From contig CAXBIQ010000009.1 of the NCBI GenBank assembly GCA_963975935.1, positions 62,001-126,000 on the forward strand: a DNA stretch of 64,000 bases, read 5' to 3'. Source of the stretch: Planktosalinus sp963975935 (lineage in GTDB: Bacteria > Bacteroidota > Bacteroidia > Flavobacteriales > Flavobacteriaceae). The first letter of the stretch is position 1, and each line of letters starts with the position of its first letter. The notes under the pieces were generated by a model. The model ran no database searches and was not told the DNA's origin. It worked only from the letters and a program-made list of their open reading frames with translations. A program made the translations under genes and the position numbers. Below, piece by piece: positions 1-8,738 of this stretch.

Positions 1-1028
1 TCGTCAAGGGATGCACCGCCATGGTATTTCAAAGCCCTGATGGTTGCCGTGAGCACCACTGCTTTTGGCTTTAAACCGGCACTTTGACATTTGATGTCCA
101 GAAACTTTTCAGCTCCCAGATCTGCACCAAAGCCGGCTTCGGTAATGGTATAGTCAGACAGGCTCATGCCCATTTGTGTGGCGATTACCGTGTTTGTGCC
201 CTGAGCAATATTGGCAAAGGGTCCGCCGTGAATAATGGCCGGGTTCCCCTCCAGTGTCTGTACGAGGTTCGGTTTTATGGCGTCTTTAAGCAGCACGGCC
301 ATAGCGCCTTCAGCTTTAAGGTCACGGGCAAAGATGGGTTTCTTGTCAAAGGTGTAGCCAATAAATATATTGCCCATGCGCTTTTTTAAGTCGGTCAAAT
401 TGTTTGACAGGCAGAGAATGGCCATAATTTCTGAAGCTGCGGTAATATCAAAACCAGACTCCCGGGGAACTCCTGAACCGGTGCCGCCCAGACCGACAAT
501 AATGTTTCGCAAGGCGCGGTCATTGACATCCATCACCCGTTTCCAGACAACGGTGCGCGCATCAAGTCCCAAACTGTTTGTTTTGCTTTGAATGTTGTTG
601 TCGATAATGGCCGAAAGTAAATTGTGTGCCTTCTCAATAGCTGAAAAGTCGCCCGTAAAATGCAGGTTGATATCCTCCATGGGGATTACCTGTGCATAGC
701 CGCCGCCTGTAGCGCCACCCTTAATTCCAAATACCGGGCCCAGAGAGGGTTCTCTTAATACAACTGTTGTTTTCTTGCCTATTTGGTTCAGCCCCTCGGT
801 CAGGCCTATGGAGATGGTTGTTTTCCCTTCACCCGCCGGCGTTGGGGATATGGCAGAGACCAGGATGAGGTTGCTTTGTAAAGCTTTAGTAGGATTGATA
901 AGGCTTAACGGAAGTTTGGCTTTGTGTTTGCCAAACATTTCAATGCTTTCAGGATCTATACCCAGCTTTTTTGCTATTTGGCTTATATGAAGTGGTTTGG
1001 CTTTTCGGGCAATGTCTAAATCGTTCAT
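1..1028 (-). CDS. fhs: formate--tetrahydrofolate ligase, 3' end cut by window edge
   Basis: Ligates formate to tetrahydrofolate with ATP, giving 10-formyl-THF for one-carbon metabolism in the cytoplasm. Reading the minus strand from the ATG at 1028 gives an uninterrupted frame to the window edge, about 342 residues of a family usually near 555. The N-terminus reads MNDLDIARKAKPLHISQIAK, followed by the family nucleotide-binding loop TPAGEGKTT near residues 63-71. The conserved stretches LREPSLGPVFGIKGGA and GGAYAQV-like GGGYAQVIPMEDINLHFTGD follow, and further on GGPFANIAQGTN and TEAGFGADLGAEKF. All are diagnostic of FTHFS. The C-terminal third lies outside the window. No neighbour on the same strand shares its upstream side, so it probably starts its own transcript. 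Confidence 0.96.
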   Translation of the reverse strand, partial: MNDLDIARKAKPLHISQIAKKLGIDPESIEMFGKHKAKLPLSLINPTKALQSNLILVSAISPTPAGEGKTTISIGLTEGLNQIGKKTTVVLREPSLGPVFGIKGGATGGGYAQVIPMEDINLHFTGDFSAIEKAHNLLSAIIDNNIQSKTNSLGLDARTVVWKRVMDVNDRALRNIIVGLGGTGSGVPRESGFDITAASEIMAILCLSNNLTDLKKRMGNIFIGYTFDKKPIFARDLKAEGAMAVLLKDAIKPNLVQTLEGNPAIIHGGPFANIAQGTNTVIATQMGMSLSDYTITEAGFGADLGAEKFLDIKCQSAGLKPKAVVLTATIRALKYHGGASLD

Positions 1029-1099
1029 GGAAACGGTTGTTTCGGGTTATACTCCCAAAAGTAAGCATTCAATAGTTGTTAAGAAATGATAAATGTCAA

Positions 1100-1195
1100 A
1101 GTCTTAGATGTTAGATTTTAGAGATGAGATAATAGAAGTGAATAATGTGCAGTCGTCTCAAGTCTACCGTCTCACGTCTCACATCTTATTTTAAC
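1100..1195. repeat. degenerate TGAGACG/TAGA tandem repeat forming an imperfect inverted repeat
   Basis: Between fhs and the YkvA-like gene. The left part (about 1104-1136) is made of AGAT/TTAGA/GAGATGAGA units and the right part (about 1154-1190) of GTCTCA/GTCTAC/GTCTCAC units. The reverse complement of the right part aligns loosely with the left part, so the region could fold as a long imperfect hairpin. No coding potential is seen in it. Boundaries are approximate. Confidence 0.45.
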
Positions 1196-1228
1196 GCTTC
1201 TTTGTCAAATATTTCTCCTATTAGAAAC

Positions 1229-1236
1229 TATCTTTG
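1229..1236 (+). promoter_or_regulatory. candidate -7 promoter element (TATCTTTG)
   Basis: TATCTTTG matches the Bacteroidota -7 consensus TAnnTTTG exactly and lies 30 bp before the ATG of the YkvA-like gene. No convincing TTTG is seen at the expected spacing upstream, so only the -7 element is supported. Confidence 0.5.
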
Positions 1237-1266
1237 TGTAAGAACAATTATTAATACCCCCCTTAT

Positions 1267-1680
1267 ATGGCACCATTTAGCAAAAAAGACGCAGCTTCAG
1301 AACTGGATAAGCGCCAAAAGCGTTTTTCTGAAAAAGACCTTGCGACCGTGGTTTCCAAAGAAGAAACCCTGAAGGATAAATTTACGACGCAGGAACGGCT
1401 CAGGGTGCATTTCAGTGATTTTAAGGTGCTTTTCTCCATGCTGCGGGATTATACAACCCGAAGGTATACTGAGGTGCCCTGGTATATCATATCATCTATT
1501 GGCGCGGCTTTGTTGTATGTGATTTCGCCCATAGACCTTATACCGGACTTTATTCCCTTTATTGGTTATCTGGATGATGCCACCGTGCTGGCATTTTGTT
1601 TAAAGCTGGTTCATAAAGAGATCCTGGTGTATAAAGCCTGGAAAGAAGAAATGCCCTCAAATACAGCTTCTGCCTCATAG
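1267..1680 (+). CDS. YkvA/DUF1232-family small membrane protein
   Basis: 137-residue protein. Residues 71-115 carry the DUF1232 core: a hydrophobic segment with ISPIDLIPDFIP (86-97), followed by GYLDDATVLAF. This proline/aspartate-rich hairpin is the family signature, and the family is predicted to associate with membranes. The first 70 residues are charged and likely cytoplasmic. Its biochemical role is not established. It stands alone between fhs (divergent) and the WrbA-like gene about 100 bp downstream, and has a TATCTTTG -7 element upstream. The ATG at 1267 is chosen because it follows that element and gives a normal family length. Confidence 0.8.
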   Translation: MAPFSKKDAASELDKRQKRFSEKDLATVVSKEETLKDKFTTQERLRVHFSDFKVLFSMLRDYTTRRYTEVPWYIISSIGAALLYVISPIDLIPDFIPFIGYLDDATVLAFCLKLVHKEILVYKAWKEEMPSNTASAS

Positions 1681-1777
1681 TCTTTAACTATTTTTAGGAC
1701 AATTTTAGAAGGATTTTATTACAGTTTCTTTCCCTTTCACTGTACCTTATCGTTTTAACTATAAAAAACGAGACACT

Positions 1778-2386
1778 ATGAAAGATGTAAAACTTGCCAT
1801 TATTTATTACAGTTCTACCGGAACAAACCATAAACTTGCACAAACCGCCGAAAAAGCAGCCAAAGAAGCAGGTGCAGAGGTTAAGTTCCTGCGGGTCGCT
1901 GAAACTGCCCCAAAGGAGGCTATTTCCCAAAATGAAAAATGGGAAGAGCACTACAATGCAACCAAAGATATTCCCACCGCTTCCCTTGATGATCTGGAAT
2001 GGGCAGACGCCATCATATTTAGTGTGCCCACACGGTATGGAAATATGCCGTCACAGTTGGGGAGCTTTATCGATACCACCGGTGGCTTATGGGCCAACGG
2101 CAAACTGGTCAATAAAGTGGTGAGTGCCATGACCAGCGCAGCAAACCCTCATGGCGGACAGGAAACTACCTTGCTTTCCATATACAAGTCTATGTGCCAC
2201 TGGGGTGCCATAGTAGCTGCTCCCGGTTATAGTGATAAAATACAGTTTGAAGCGGGAGGTAATCCTTATGGTATCAGTATCGCTGATGGGCCCGAAAATG
2301 TTACTGACCCGGTTCAAAAAGCGATTGCGCATCAGACCAAACGCACCCTTCAGGTTGCCTCCTGGGTAAAAAAAGGTTTGCAGTAG
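1778..2386 (+). CDS. wrbA: NAD(P)H:quinone oxidoreductase, WrbA/flavodoxin-like
   Basis: Predicted FMN-dependent two-electron reductase of quinones, acting in the cytoplasm and usually linked to oxidative stress. The 202-residue length is normal for WrbA. The FMN phosphate loop is SSTGTN (residues 12-17). A second flavin-binding stretch, PTRYGNMPSQ, is at 84-93, and SAANPHGGQETT with the following HWGAIV segment matches the type IV family. The frame starts at the ATG after a short leader and has no recognisable ribosome binding site, as is usual in this phylum. The next gene starts 36 bp downstream and may be cotranscribed. Confidence 0.92.
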   Translation: MKDVKLAIIYYSSTGTNHKLAQTAEKAAKEAGAEVKFLRVAETAPKEAISQNEKWEEHYNATKDIPTASLDDLEWADAIIFSVPTRYGNMPSQLGSFIDTTGGLWANGKLVNKVVSAMTSAANPHGGQETTLLSIYKSMCHWGAIVAAPGYSDKIQFEAGGNPYGISIADGPENVTDPVQKAIAHQTKRTLQVASWVKKGLQ

Positions 2387-2422
2387 AAAAGTTTTAAATC
2401 CATTAACTAATAACAAGTTACC

Positions 2423-2866
2423 ATGAAAACATATCTCTATATACTCACCGCTTTCATTATGTTGGGCTGTAGCTCAGATGATGATAATAACGACCCGACA
2501 CAAAATCAGTTCGAGAACATTGAAGCTGATGTTCAGGAGGGTTTGTGGGAAATCAGTGCCTTTATAAATGCAGGAGAAGACGATACCTTCACGTTTGAAA
2601 GTTATGTATTTGATTTTTCCGGTGACGGTACTGTTATTGCCAGCACAGATTTGTTGTCGGCAACGGGAACTTGGGAGTACATGGGTTTGAATGAGAATGA
2701 ATCGGCTGAAATCTTTCAATTGAGTTTCGCAGGAAGCAATCCGCCGGAACCTTTTGACCGTCTCACTGAAAACTGGGAAATAGTGGCAGCGTCTTCTACT
2801 ACCCTTCAACTGGTATATGAGACGGTGGATGTAAACAAGACCCTCACGTTCACTAAAGTCGAATAG
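2423..2866 (+). CDS. small lipoprotein, lipocalin-like fold possible
   Basis: 147 residues. A lipoprotein signal peptide ends in the lipobox MLGC with the acylated cysteine at residue 16, followed by SSDDDNN, a tract typical of surface-directed Bacteroidota lipoproteins. The mature part alternates short beta-like stretches and contains GLWEISAF, FDFSGDGTV and ATGTWEY, which resembles small lipocalin-like lipoproteins of the phylum. No catalytic motif is visible. It lies 36 bp after the WrbA-like gene and may share its transcript. Function unknown. Confidence 0.75.
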   Translation: MKTYLYILTAFIMLGCSSDDDNNDPTQNQFENIEADVQEGLWEISAFINAGEDDTFTFESYVFDFSGDGTVIASTDLLSATGTWEYMGLNENESAEIFQLSFAGSNPPEPFDRLTENWEIVAASSTTLQLVYETVDVNKTLTFTKVE

Positions 2867-3006
2867 AAGTAATATAATATATTGTGTGACAGGGTTTTAA
2901 AAAAGACTTTTTTTAATATAACCTTTACACTTTATAACACGCTGTTAACTAAGGGCGGTGCTTATATGTATTACATTTATAGTATCTAACATTAAAACGT
3001 AATATT

Positions 3007-3564
3007 ATGAAGCTTACAAAATTAATATTTGCAACCGTGCTTTTTATGAGCATGACTGCATTTGCACAAAAAACGGATAAAGACAAGAAAGTAATCAGCG
3101 ATGCTGAAACAGCAAAAAAGGAATTTATCACCATGAATAAAGCCCTTGAGAGCCAGTTTAATGATGCTACTGCATATGTAATCTTTCCCAATGTGGGTAA
3201 AGGAGCCGTGGTGGTTGGAGCCGCTTCGGGTAATGGAGCAGTCTATAAAGACGGAAGACTGGTGGGAATGGCCAGTATGAAGCAACTTGACGTTGGAGCA
3301 CAGATAGGTGGTGAGGCTTACAGTGAGGTAATTTTTTTCAATAGTGATGAAGCCTTTAAAAAGCTTAAGAACAACGAACTGGAGTTAACATCACAAGTAG
3401 CTGCCGTTGCTGTTGAAGAAGGAACATCATTAAATACCAAGTTTACTGAAGGTATGGCTGTATATGTGATGCCTAAAGCCGGTTTGATGGCTGAGGTTTC
3501 CGTAGGTGGTCAAAAGTTTGAATACCGCCCTCTTGATAAGGCTAAGTATTCCAAGAAACAATAG
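3007..3564 (+). CDS. secreted SYLF/YSC84-domain protein
   Basis: 185 residues with an N-terminal signal peptide (hydrophobic to about residue 20, TAFAQ cleavage region). The rest is one SYLF domain: ATAYVIFPNVGKGAVVVG, then GNGAVYKDGRLVGMASM and LDVGAQIGGEAYSEVIFF. This domain binds lipids in the eukaryotic homologues, and the bacterial members are probably periplasmic or envelope proteins of unknown role. The gene is monocistronic: it has about 140 bp upstream without another gene, and a rho-independent terminator at 3705-3730 follows. Confidence 0.85.
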   Translation: MKLTKLIFATVLFMSMTAFAQKTDKDKKVISDAETAKKEFITMNKALESQFNDATAYVIFPNVGKGAVVVGAASGNGAVYKDGRLVGMASMKQLDVGAQIGGEAYSEVIFFNSDEAFKKLKNNELELTSQVAAVAVEEGTSLNTKFTEGMAVYVMPKAGLMAEVSVGGQKFEYRPLDKAKYSKKQ

Positions 3565-3581
3565 ACTTTAAAGTTTAGGGT

Positions 3582-3693
3582 GCCGCTATCATTCCGTTTT
3601 AATTGAAAAGTTGTTCATTCTTGAGTTCAGTGAATACCTTTTCAAATAAAATCAAATACATTTCAATTTGAAATGACACGGAATGGTAGCGGT
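3582..3693. repeat. 16-bp inverted repeat enclosing 80 nt
   Basis: The left arm at 3582-3597 (GCCGCTATCATTCCGT) and the right arm at 3678-3693 (ACGGAATGGTAGCGGT) pair along all 16 positions if two G-U pairs are allowed. The loop contains its own small palindrome CATTTCAATTTGAAATG (3659-3675). It follows the SYLF gene stop and precedes the terminator, so it would sit in the 3' untranslated region. Confidence 0.6.
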
Positions 3694-3704
3694 ATTATTT
3701 TATG

Positions 3705-3730
3705 AACCCCCATAAAAGTGGGGTTTTTTT
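3705..3730 (+). terminator. rho-independent terminator after the SYLF gene
   Basis: AACCCCC, an ATAAAA-type loop, then GGGGTT followed by a run of seven T. It ends the SYLF transcript before the M23 peptidase gene. Confidence 0.85.
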
Positions 3731-3810
3731 ACTTTTTATTTTTTGTGGCCAGGTGATGACATTCCTGTTTTTTTTCGATGAAATCATATAACCTTATAAA
3801 ATTACATCTT

Positions 3811-5253
3811 ATGAAAACATCATTATTTTTTTCTCTGGCCATCTTTTGTTTCCTGTTTTCCCTGCAAACCCTGCAAAGTCAGGAAACTATTGAAATCGAA
3901 AACCACAATGTAATATCACAAAACGGGGCAATACCTTCTCCGGGATATTTTTCACCTGTGCCCTTAATACCTTCAAAATGTATACCTGATGCTACTAGAA
4001 CCGAAGTAAAGCAGACCCTGATAGCAAACAAGCAGGAAATCCTCAGGACCCGTCCTGATGCTTTTAACAGGAGCGGCAATCATCCTTTGTTTGTATTGCC
4101 CATCAAGGCCAAAGACGGTTTTGATGATTATGGCTATTATACCGTAAACTTCCAGGTTGACCACGATGCTACACCCAATAACAACCTGCTGGATTATAAC
4201 TGTGCACAACGCACCTATGACTGGGGTACCGGAAACCATGAAGGAACTGATTATATACTATGGCCCTATCCCTGGAAAAGCATGGATGAAGAAATCATGG
4301 AAATTATTGCTGCTGCAGACGGTACCATTATTGACAAACGTGACGGTCATTTTGACCTTAACTGTGCAATTAATGGAAACCCTAACTGGAACGGTATTGT
4401 GCTGGAACACGCAGACGGTTCACAAACCTGGTACTGGCATTTTAAGGATGGTGCCATTACAAGTAAGGGCATAGGCGATACAGTTGTAGCAGGGGAATAT
4501 CTAGGTGCAGCGGGAAGCTCAGGCAGCAGCAACTGGCCCCACCTGCATTTTGAAGTCTATAATAACAATGGCGACCTGATTGATCCATATGAAGGGCCTT
4601 GTAATGATATGAACCCTGATACCTGGTGGGTAAACCAACCCGATTATTTTGTGCCTGCGATCAACAGGATTGCCACTCATAATACCGCTCAGTTTGACGA
4701 TGCGTGTGCTGTAATTGAAAACACCTATGAAGAGTTGAATTTCTTTCCCGGTGATGATTTGATTATCCGCCTTTTTTACCGTGATATCCAGCAAGGTGCT
4801 ACAACAGATTTTATGATATTGGACCCTGACGGGGTAGAGTATGTCAGCTGGAGCTGGACACAGAATTGGGGAGCTGACTATGCAACCGCACATGCTCATT
4901 GGGAATTTGACGTGACCGCAGCCTGGCCTGAAGGAGTGTATACCATGCAGACAACCTTTGATGGAACTGTATATGAAACCATTTTTGGTGTGGGCACCAA
5001 CCTGGGCGTAGAAGATATCAATGTACCCATATTTGAGATTTACCCAAATCCGGTCTCAGAGAAACTTTTTATCTCATCAGTACAAACAATTGACGCCATT
5101 ACCCTTTATGATGTAAGGGGCCGTAAGGTAATGGAATCCATTGGAAACAAAACAAGTGCCACGCTGGATATGACTTCCTTAAAAGCCGGGGTGTATTTTG
5201 TACAGATTAATGCTGAAGGAAGTCTCTCTACTCATAAGGTTATCAAGAAGTAA
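3811..5253 (+). CDS. secreted M23 peptidase with type IX sorting domain
   Basis: About 480 residues from the ATG at 3811. An in-frame ATG at 3778 would add 11 residues before the signal peptide, so the inner start MKTSLFFSLAIF is preferred. The M23/LytM domain is in the middle: HEGTDY supplies a metal-ligand histidine/aspartate pair, followed by WYWHFKDG, and GSSGSSNWPHLHFEVYN carries the HxH ligand motif. The family cleaves peptidoglycan cross-bridges or glycine-rich peptides. The last 75 residues are a T9SS type A sorting domain (IYPNPVSEKLFI, LYDVRGRKV, LKAGVYFVQI), so the protein is predicted to be exported by type IX secretion to the cell surface or medium. Confidence 0.9.
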   Translation: MKTSLFFSLAIFCFLFSLQTLQSQETIEIENHNVISQNGAIPSPGYFSPVPLIPSKCIPDATRTEVKQTLIANKQEILRTRPDAFNRSGNHPLFVLPIKAKDGFDDYGYYTVNFQVDHDATPNNNLLDYNCAQRTYDWGTGNHEGTDYILWPYPWKSMDEEIMEIIAAADGTIIDKRDGHFDLNCAINGNPNWNGIVLEHADGSQTWYWHFKDGAITSKGIGDTVVAGEYLGAAGSSGSSNWPHLHFEVYNNNGDLIDPYEGPCNDMNPDTWWVNQPDYFVPAINRIATHNTAQFDDACAVIENTYEELNFFPGDDLIIRLFYRDIQQGATTDFMILDPDGVEYVSWSWTQNWGADYATAHAHWEFDVTAAWPEGVYTMQTTFDGTVYETIFGVGTNLGVEDINVPIFEIYPNPVSEKLFISSVQTIDAITLYDVRGRKVMESIGNKTSATLDMTSLKAGVYFVQINAEGSLSTHKVIKK

Positions 5254-5390
5254 ATTTTCAGAGACCTTCCTTTTGTCTTTTTTTCTGCTTGCGAAAGCTT
5301 TGAATGGAACGACTTAATTGGCTTTGCCTTAATCTTTGACAGTATCGCTTTTTAAAAACAGTTTTACCAAAAGATGCACTAAAAAGAAAA

Positions 5391-5432
5391 AGCCCGGAAA
5401 ATATCCTGAAGGTTCAGGAATTTTCCGGGCTT
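5391..5432. terminator. bidirectional terminator between convergent genes
   Basis: AGCCCGGAAAA (5391-5401) pairs with TTTTCCGGGCT (5421-5431), and an inner CCTGAA/TTCAGG stem extends it. A-rich DNA lies on the left side and T-containing DNA on the right. It separates the M23 peptidase gene (plus) from the helicase gene (minus), so it can serve both strands. Confidence 0.85.
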
Positions 5433-5487
5433 GTCTGTTTGTGTGAAGGTAAATATCAGGTTATTTTCCCTGTGTTTTAAGTGTAAC

Positions 5488-6708
5488 TTACCTTCTTCGT
5501 GAACTGTTGCGTCGTCCTGAGCCTCTTGAAGAACGTTGCTGTCGTTGCGGAGTTTTTTTCACGTGGTGGTTGACCAAAGGGAAGTTGTCATTTTCCAATA
5601 CAGGTATCTGTTTCCCGATGAGTTTTTGAATGTCTTTCAAATAAGCTTTTTCTTCAGCATCACAAAAGGCGATGGCAATTCCGTCAGTTCCTGCTCTTCC
5701 TGTTCTTCCAATGCGATGCACATAAGATTCAGGAATGTTGGGAAGTTCATAATTGATTACGTGTGTAAGATCATCAATGTCAATTCCTCTTGCAGCAATG
5801 TCTGTTGCGACAAGGACACGGGTCTCTTTCGTTTTAAAGCTGTTCAGGGCACGCTGACGGGCGTTCTGGGATTTGTTTCCGTGAATGGCCTGAGATTTTA
5901 TACCGGCTTTAACCAGGTCTTTAACAACCTTGTCTGCACCGTGTTTGGTGCGCGTAAAAACAAGTGCCCTGTCAATTTGTTTGTTTGAAAGCACTTCTTT
6001 TAACAAATGCTTTTTGTTTTCTTTATCCACAAAATACACGGCCTGATTGATGGTGTTAGCGGTGCTGGAAACCGGTGTTACCTCCACTTTGGAAGGATTC
6101 ACAAGAATGGTGTTGGCCAGTTTCACAATAGGATCCGGCATAGTAGCTGAAAAGAACAATGATTGCCTTTTCTGCGGAATCTTGGTGATGATTTTCTTTA
6201 CATCGTTTAAGAAGCCCATATCAAGCATGCGGTCTGCCTCGTCTAAAACGAAAAACTGCAGTTGGTTTAACTGCACAAACTTTTGGCTGATCAAATCCAG
6301 CAGGCGTCCCGGTGTAGCAATTAAAACATCAACGCCTGATTTTAACGATCTCACCTGACTGTTTTGACTTACGCCTCCAAAAATCACTTCATATTTTAAG
6401 TTGGTTTTTGCGCCATAGTTTTCAAAACTTTCGGCAATTTGTATGGCGAGTTCTCTTGTGGGGGTTAAAATTAAAGCTCTGATGGGTCGTTTTCCGCTAT
6501 GGTGTCCACGGTCCTGATTCATCAACTGAATGATGGGAATGGCAAAGGCAGCGGTTTTTCCGGTTCCGGTTTGAGCACAGCCTAAAACATCTTTACCTTG
6601 TAGAGCAAGAGGAATGGTTTGTGCCTGAATGGGTGTAGGGGTTGTGTATCCTTCTGTTTTTAAAGCCTCGAGGATGGGGGCTATTAAATTTAAATTTTCA
6701 AATGTCAT
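5488..6708 (-). CDS. rhlE: DEAD-box ATP-dependent RNA helicase, RhlE-like
   Basis: 406-residue cytoplasmic helicase that unwinds RNA duplexes, probably in ribosome assembly or cold adaptation. All motifs are visible in order: Q motif TPIQAQTIP (25-33), Walker A AQTGTGKT (45-52), PTRELA (83-88), TPGR (132-135), DEAD (156-159), SAT, then ARGID and HRIGRTGRAG in the second RecA domain. The C-terminus is short and basic (QRQQRSSRGSGRRNSSRRR), a likely RNA-binding tail typical of RhlE-like proteins. About 200 bp of leader contain an 8-bp-arm hairpin just before the start codon, which could regulate translation. Confidence 0.93.
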   Translation of the reverse strand: MTFENLNLIAPILEALKTEGYTTPTPIQAQTIPLALQGKDVLGCAQTGTGKTAAFAIPIIQLMNQDRGHHSGKRPIRALILTPTRELAIQIAESFENYGAKTNLKYEVIFGGVSQNSQVRSLKSGVDVLIATPGRLLDLISQKFVQLNQLQFFVLDEADRMLDMGFLNDVKKIITKIPQKRQSLFFSATMPDPIVKLANTILVNPSKVEVTPVSSTANTINQAVYFVDKENKKHLLKEVLSNKQIDRALVFTRTKHGADKVVKDLVKAGIKSQAIHGNKSQNARQRALNSFKTKETRVLVATDIAARGIDIDDLTHVINYELPNIPESYVHRIGRTGRAGTDGIAIAFCDAEEKAYLKDIQKLIGKQIPVLENDNFPLVNHHVKKTPQRQQRSSRGSGRRNSSRRR

Positions 6709-6721
6709 TGTAATATAGTTT

Positions 6722-6761
6722 AAGACCGAATAAATTGAAAAAGGCTCACTGTCTCGGTCTT
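6722..6761 (-). promoter_or_regulatory. hairpin in the leader of the helicase gene
   Basis: AAGACCGA (6722-6729) and TCGGTCTT (6754-6761) are perfect 8-bp arms with a 24-nt loop. On the transcribed minus strand the stem ends 13 nt before the helicase ATG. Structured leaders are common for cold-shock helicases, but regulation here is inferred only. Confidence 0.45.
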
Positions 6762-6926
6762 TGTGACAGGAATTCTTTTTTGTACTGCTTAAACTTTAAA
6801 TGTAATCTGGAGGGTTATTTCCGAAACTTAGGAAAGAAAAAGAGTAGCGATATCTATTTTTGCTTTCGTTTAATAACGATGATATCGGGGGCAAAGCTAC
6901 TTCTTTTTTTAGGATAATGGGCCATT

Positions 6927-8597
6927 TTATTTTTTAAGCTTAAAATCCTCATCCTTCATAAGAATATTTATACTCAGTGCAATTCCTGTTATGGCAGCAA
7001 CAATAAACAAAACAATGGCAAGTCCCGGGTAACCAAAAATGGTAAAGGTGGTGGGTATTTGCATTAACATAGCAGCTCCAATAATCATAGCGGCAATGAT
7101 CACACCCAGGGTAATGCGGTTTGCAACTTTTTGAAAACCATCTGTAAACCGTTTTTCATCGATGCCCTCGAGTTTGATTTTAAAGTCATTATTGGCCAGG
7201 TTTTCAGAAATTTTATTAAGGCGCTCAGGAAGTTTTTCTGTTAGCTTTTTGGTTTCAATCAGCACAGAAAAAAGATTTTCCGGCTTTAATTCCTGATACA
7301 TTTTTGACTGCATCATTTTTTGTACATGTCTTTGAATGGCTTCACGCAGATTGTATTCAGGGGCCAGAACAGCAACAATCTGGTCGAGGTTCAAGAGGAT
7401 TTTACCCAGAATATTCAATTCCACAGCGATGTGAATACCGTTCTCTGCGGCAACCCTGTTCATCTGGATCAGGAGGCGGCCTGTCTGCAGGTCTTTTGCT
7501 TTTGTAACCTGACTGTCAAGCACCAGGGTGTTGATGGTTTTTCTGAAAAGTTCAATAGTAGCTTCCTCGCCTATTTTGCTAATATCCAGCAGGATATCAG
7601 TGATTTCGTCACCCTGTTTCTGACTAATACCAATGAGAAGTTGCAAGAGTTTGTCCTGCATTTTGGAGGTGAATTTGGCTACCATGCCCAGATCTATCAG
7701 GGCGATTTTATTGTCCCTGGTCATATGAATATTCCCGGGATGTGGATCTGCGTGTACAAAACCGTCAACTACAATCTGCTTTAAATAGGCCTCCACGAGT
7801 TCGTCAACCAGGGGTTCCAGATCAACTTCCATAAATTTTAAAGGGGAAATGGAAGTAATTTTTTTCCCGTCAATATACTCCATCGTCAGGACTTTTGAAG
7901 ATGAGTAATCACTAACCGGTTGTGGTACTTGTAAGTTTTTAAAAGTTTTCAGGTTTTCGCCCAGGGTAATAAGATTCTGTGCTTCCCTGTTATAATCAAG
8001 TTCCTGTAAGAGAATGTGTCTCAATTCTGCCAGTACATCATCAAAAGCATAGCGTCTTGCCGTATTGCTGTGTTTCATGGCAAGGTCGGTCAACTCCTTA
8101 AGGGTATCCAGGTCTTCCAGGAATTTTTTACGAATGCCCGGGCGTTGAATTTTTACGGCCACCTGCTTTCCCGAACGCAAAACAGCGCGGTGCACCTGAC
8201 CTATGGAAGCACTTGCCAAAGGTACTTCATCAAGTGATTCAAACGCTTTTGATATACGAATGCCAATTTCGTCTTCAATTATTTGATGCACTTCCTCATA
8301 GGTGATGGGTTCCACATCATCCTGTAAGGTTGCCAGTGCTTTCAGGTAGACATCAGGCAGCAAATCGGGGCGGGTGGAAAGCAATTGCCCCAGCTTGATG
8401 TATGTGGGGCCCATTTTTTGTAAATCGGCGATGAGATCTTCCGGACTTTGATCGTATTCCTGCTCAGTATCTGATTCTTTACCGTCCACATCCATAGCAT
8501 TGTCAGCAGTGTCATTAAAGAGGTCACTGTTGCGGTATTTCAGCATAAAACCAATGAATTTTCTGTAACGTTCCAGGGTATCGGGTAGTATTGACAT
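6927..8597 (-). CDS. ABC1/UbiB-family atypical kinase-like protein
   Basis: 556 residues, normal for the UbiB/AarF/ADCK family. The family KxGQ motif is at 68-71 (YIKLGQLLSTRPDLLP), followed by the alanine-rich loop ASIGQVHRA, VAVKIQRPG with the kinase lysine, and the catalytic HADPHPGNIH and LIDLGMV segments. The C-terminus has two transmembrane helices (LGVIIAAMIIGAAML and GLAIVLFIVAAITGIALS), anchoring it in the inner membrane. Homologues assist quinone biosynthesis or lipid homeostasis as ATPases; this organism would be expected to make menaquinone, so a strict ubiquinone role is unlikely. It stands alone, 140-220 bp from its neighbours. Confidence 0.9.
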   Translation of the reverse strand: MSILPDTLERYRKFIGFMLKYRNSDLFNDTADNAMDVDGKESDTEQEYDQSPEDLIADLQKMGPTYIKLGQLLSTRPDLLPDVYLKALATLQDDVEPITYEEVHQIIEDEIGIRISKAFESLDEVPLASASIGQVHRAVLRSGKQVAVKIQRPGIRKKFLEDLDTLKELTDLAMKHSNTARRYAFDDVLAELRHILLQELDYNREAQNLITLGENLKTFKNLQVPQPVSDYSSSKVLTMEYIDGKKITSISPLKFMEVDLEPLVDELVEAYLKQIVVDGFVHADPHPGNIHMTRDNKIALIDLGMVAKFTSKMQDKLLQLLIGISQKQGDEITDILLDISKIGEEATIELFRKTINTLVLDSQVTKAKDLQTGRLLIQMNRVAAENGIHIAVELNILGKILLNLDQIVAVLAPEYNLREAIQRHVQKMMQSKMYQELKPENLFSVLIETKKLTEKLPERLNKISENLANNDFKIKLEGIDEKRFTDGFQKVANRITLGVIIAAMIIGAAMLMQIPTTFTIFGYPGLAIVLFIVAAITGIALSINILMKDEDFKLKK

Positions 8598-8738
8598 GAT
8601 TGTATTATTAGGTTGTTAGCACTTTAAAGATAAATCTTTCAGGTTTAAAAATGCCAAAACAAAAAGTTAAGATATTTATAAGATGTGGATCATAAAAAAA
8701 TCTGTAGATGATAAACCCCTGGACAATGATGTGTAATT

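Noticed and set aside
3778..3810. Upstream ATG of the T9SS M23 peptidase
   Set aside because: It would put 11 residues before a complete signal peptide; the inner ATG at 3811 gives a normal start.
5536..5988. 150-codon plus-strand frame opposite the helicase gene
   Set aside because: Cysteine/serine-rich with no motif and covered by conserved helicase motifs on the other strand.
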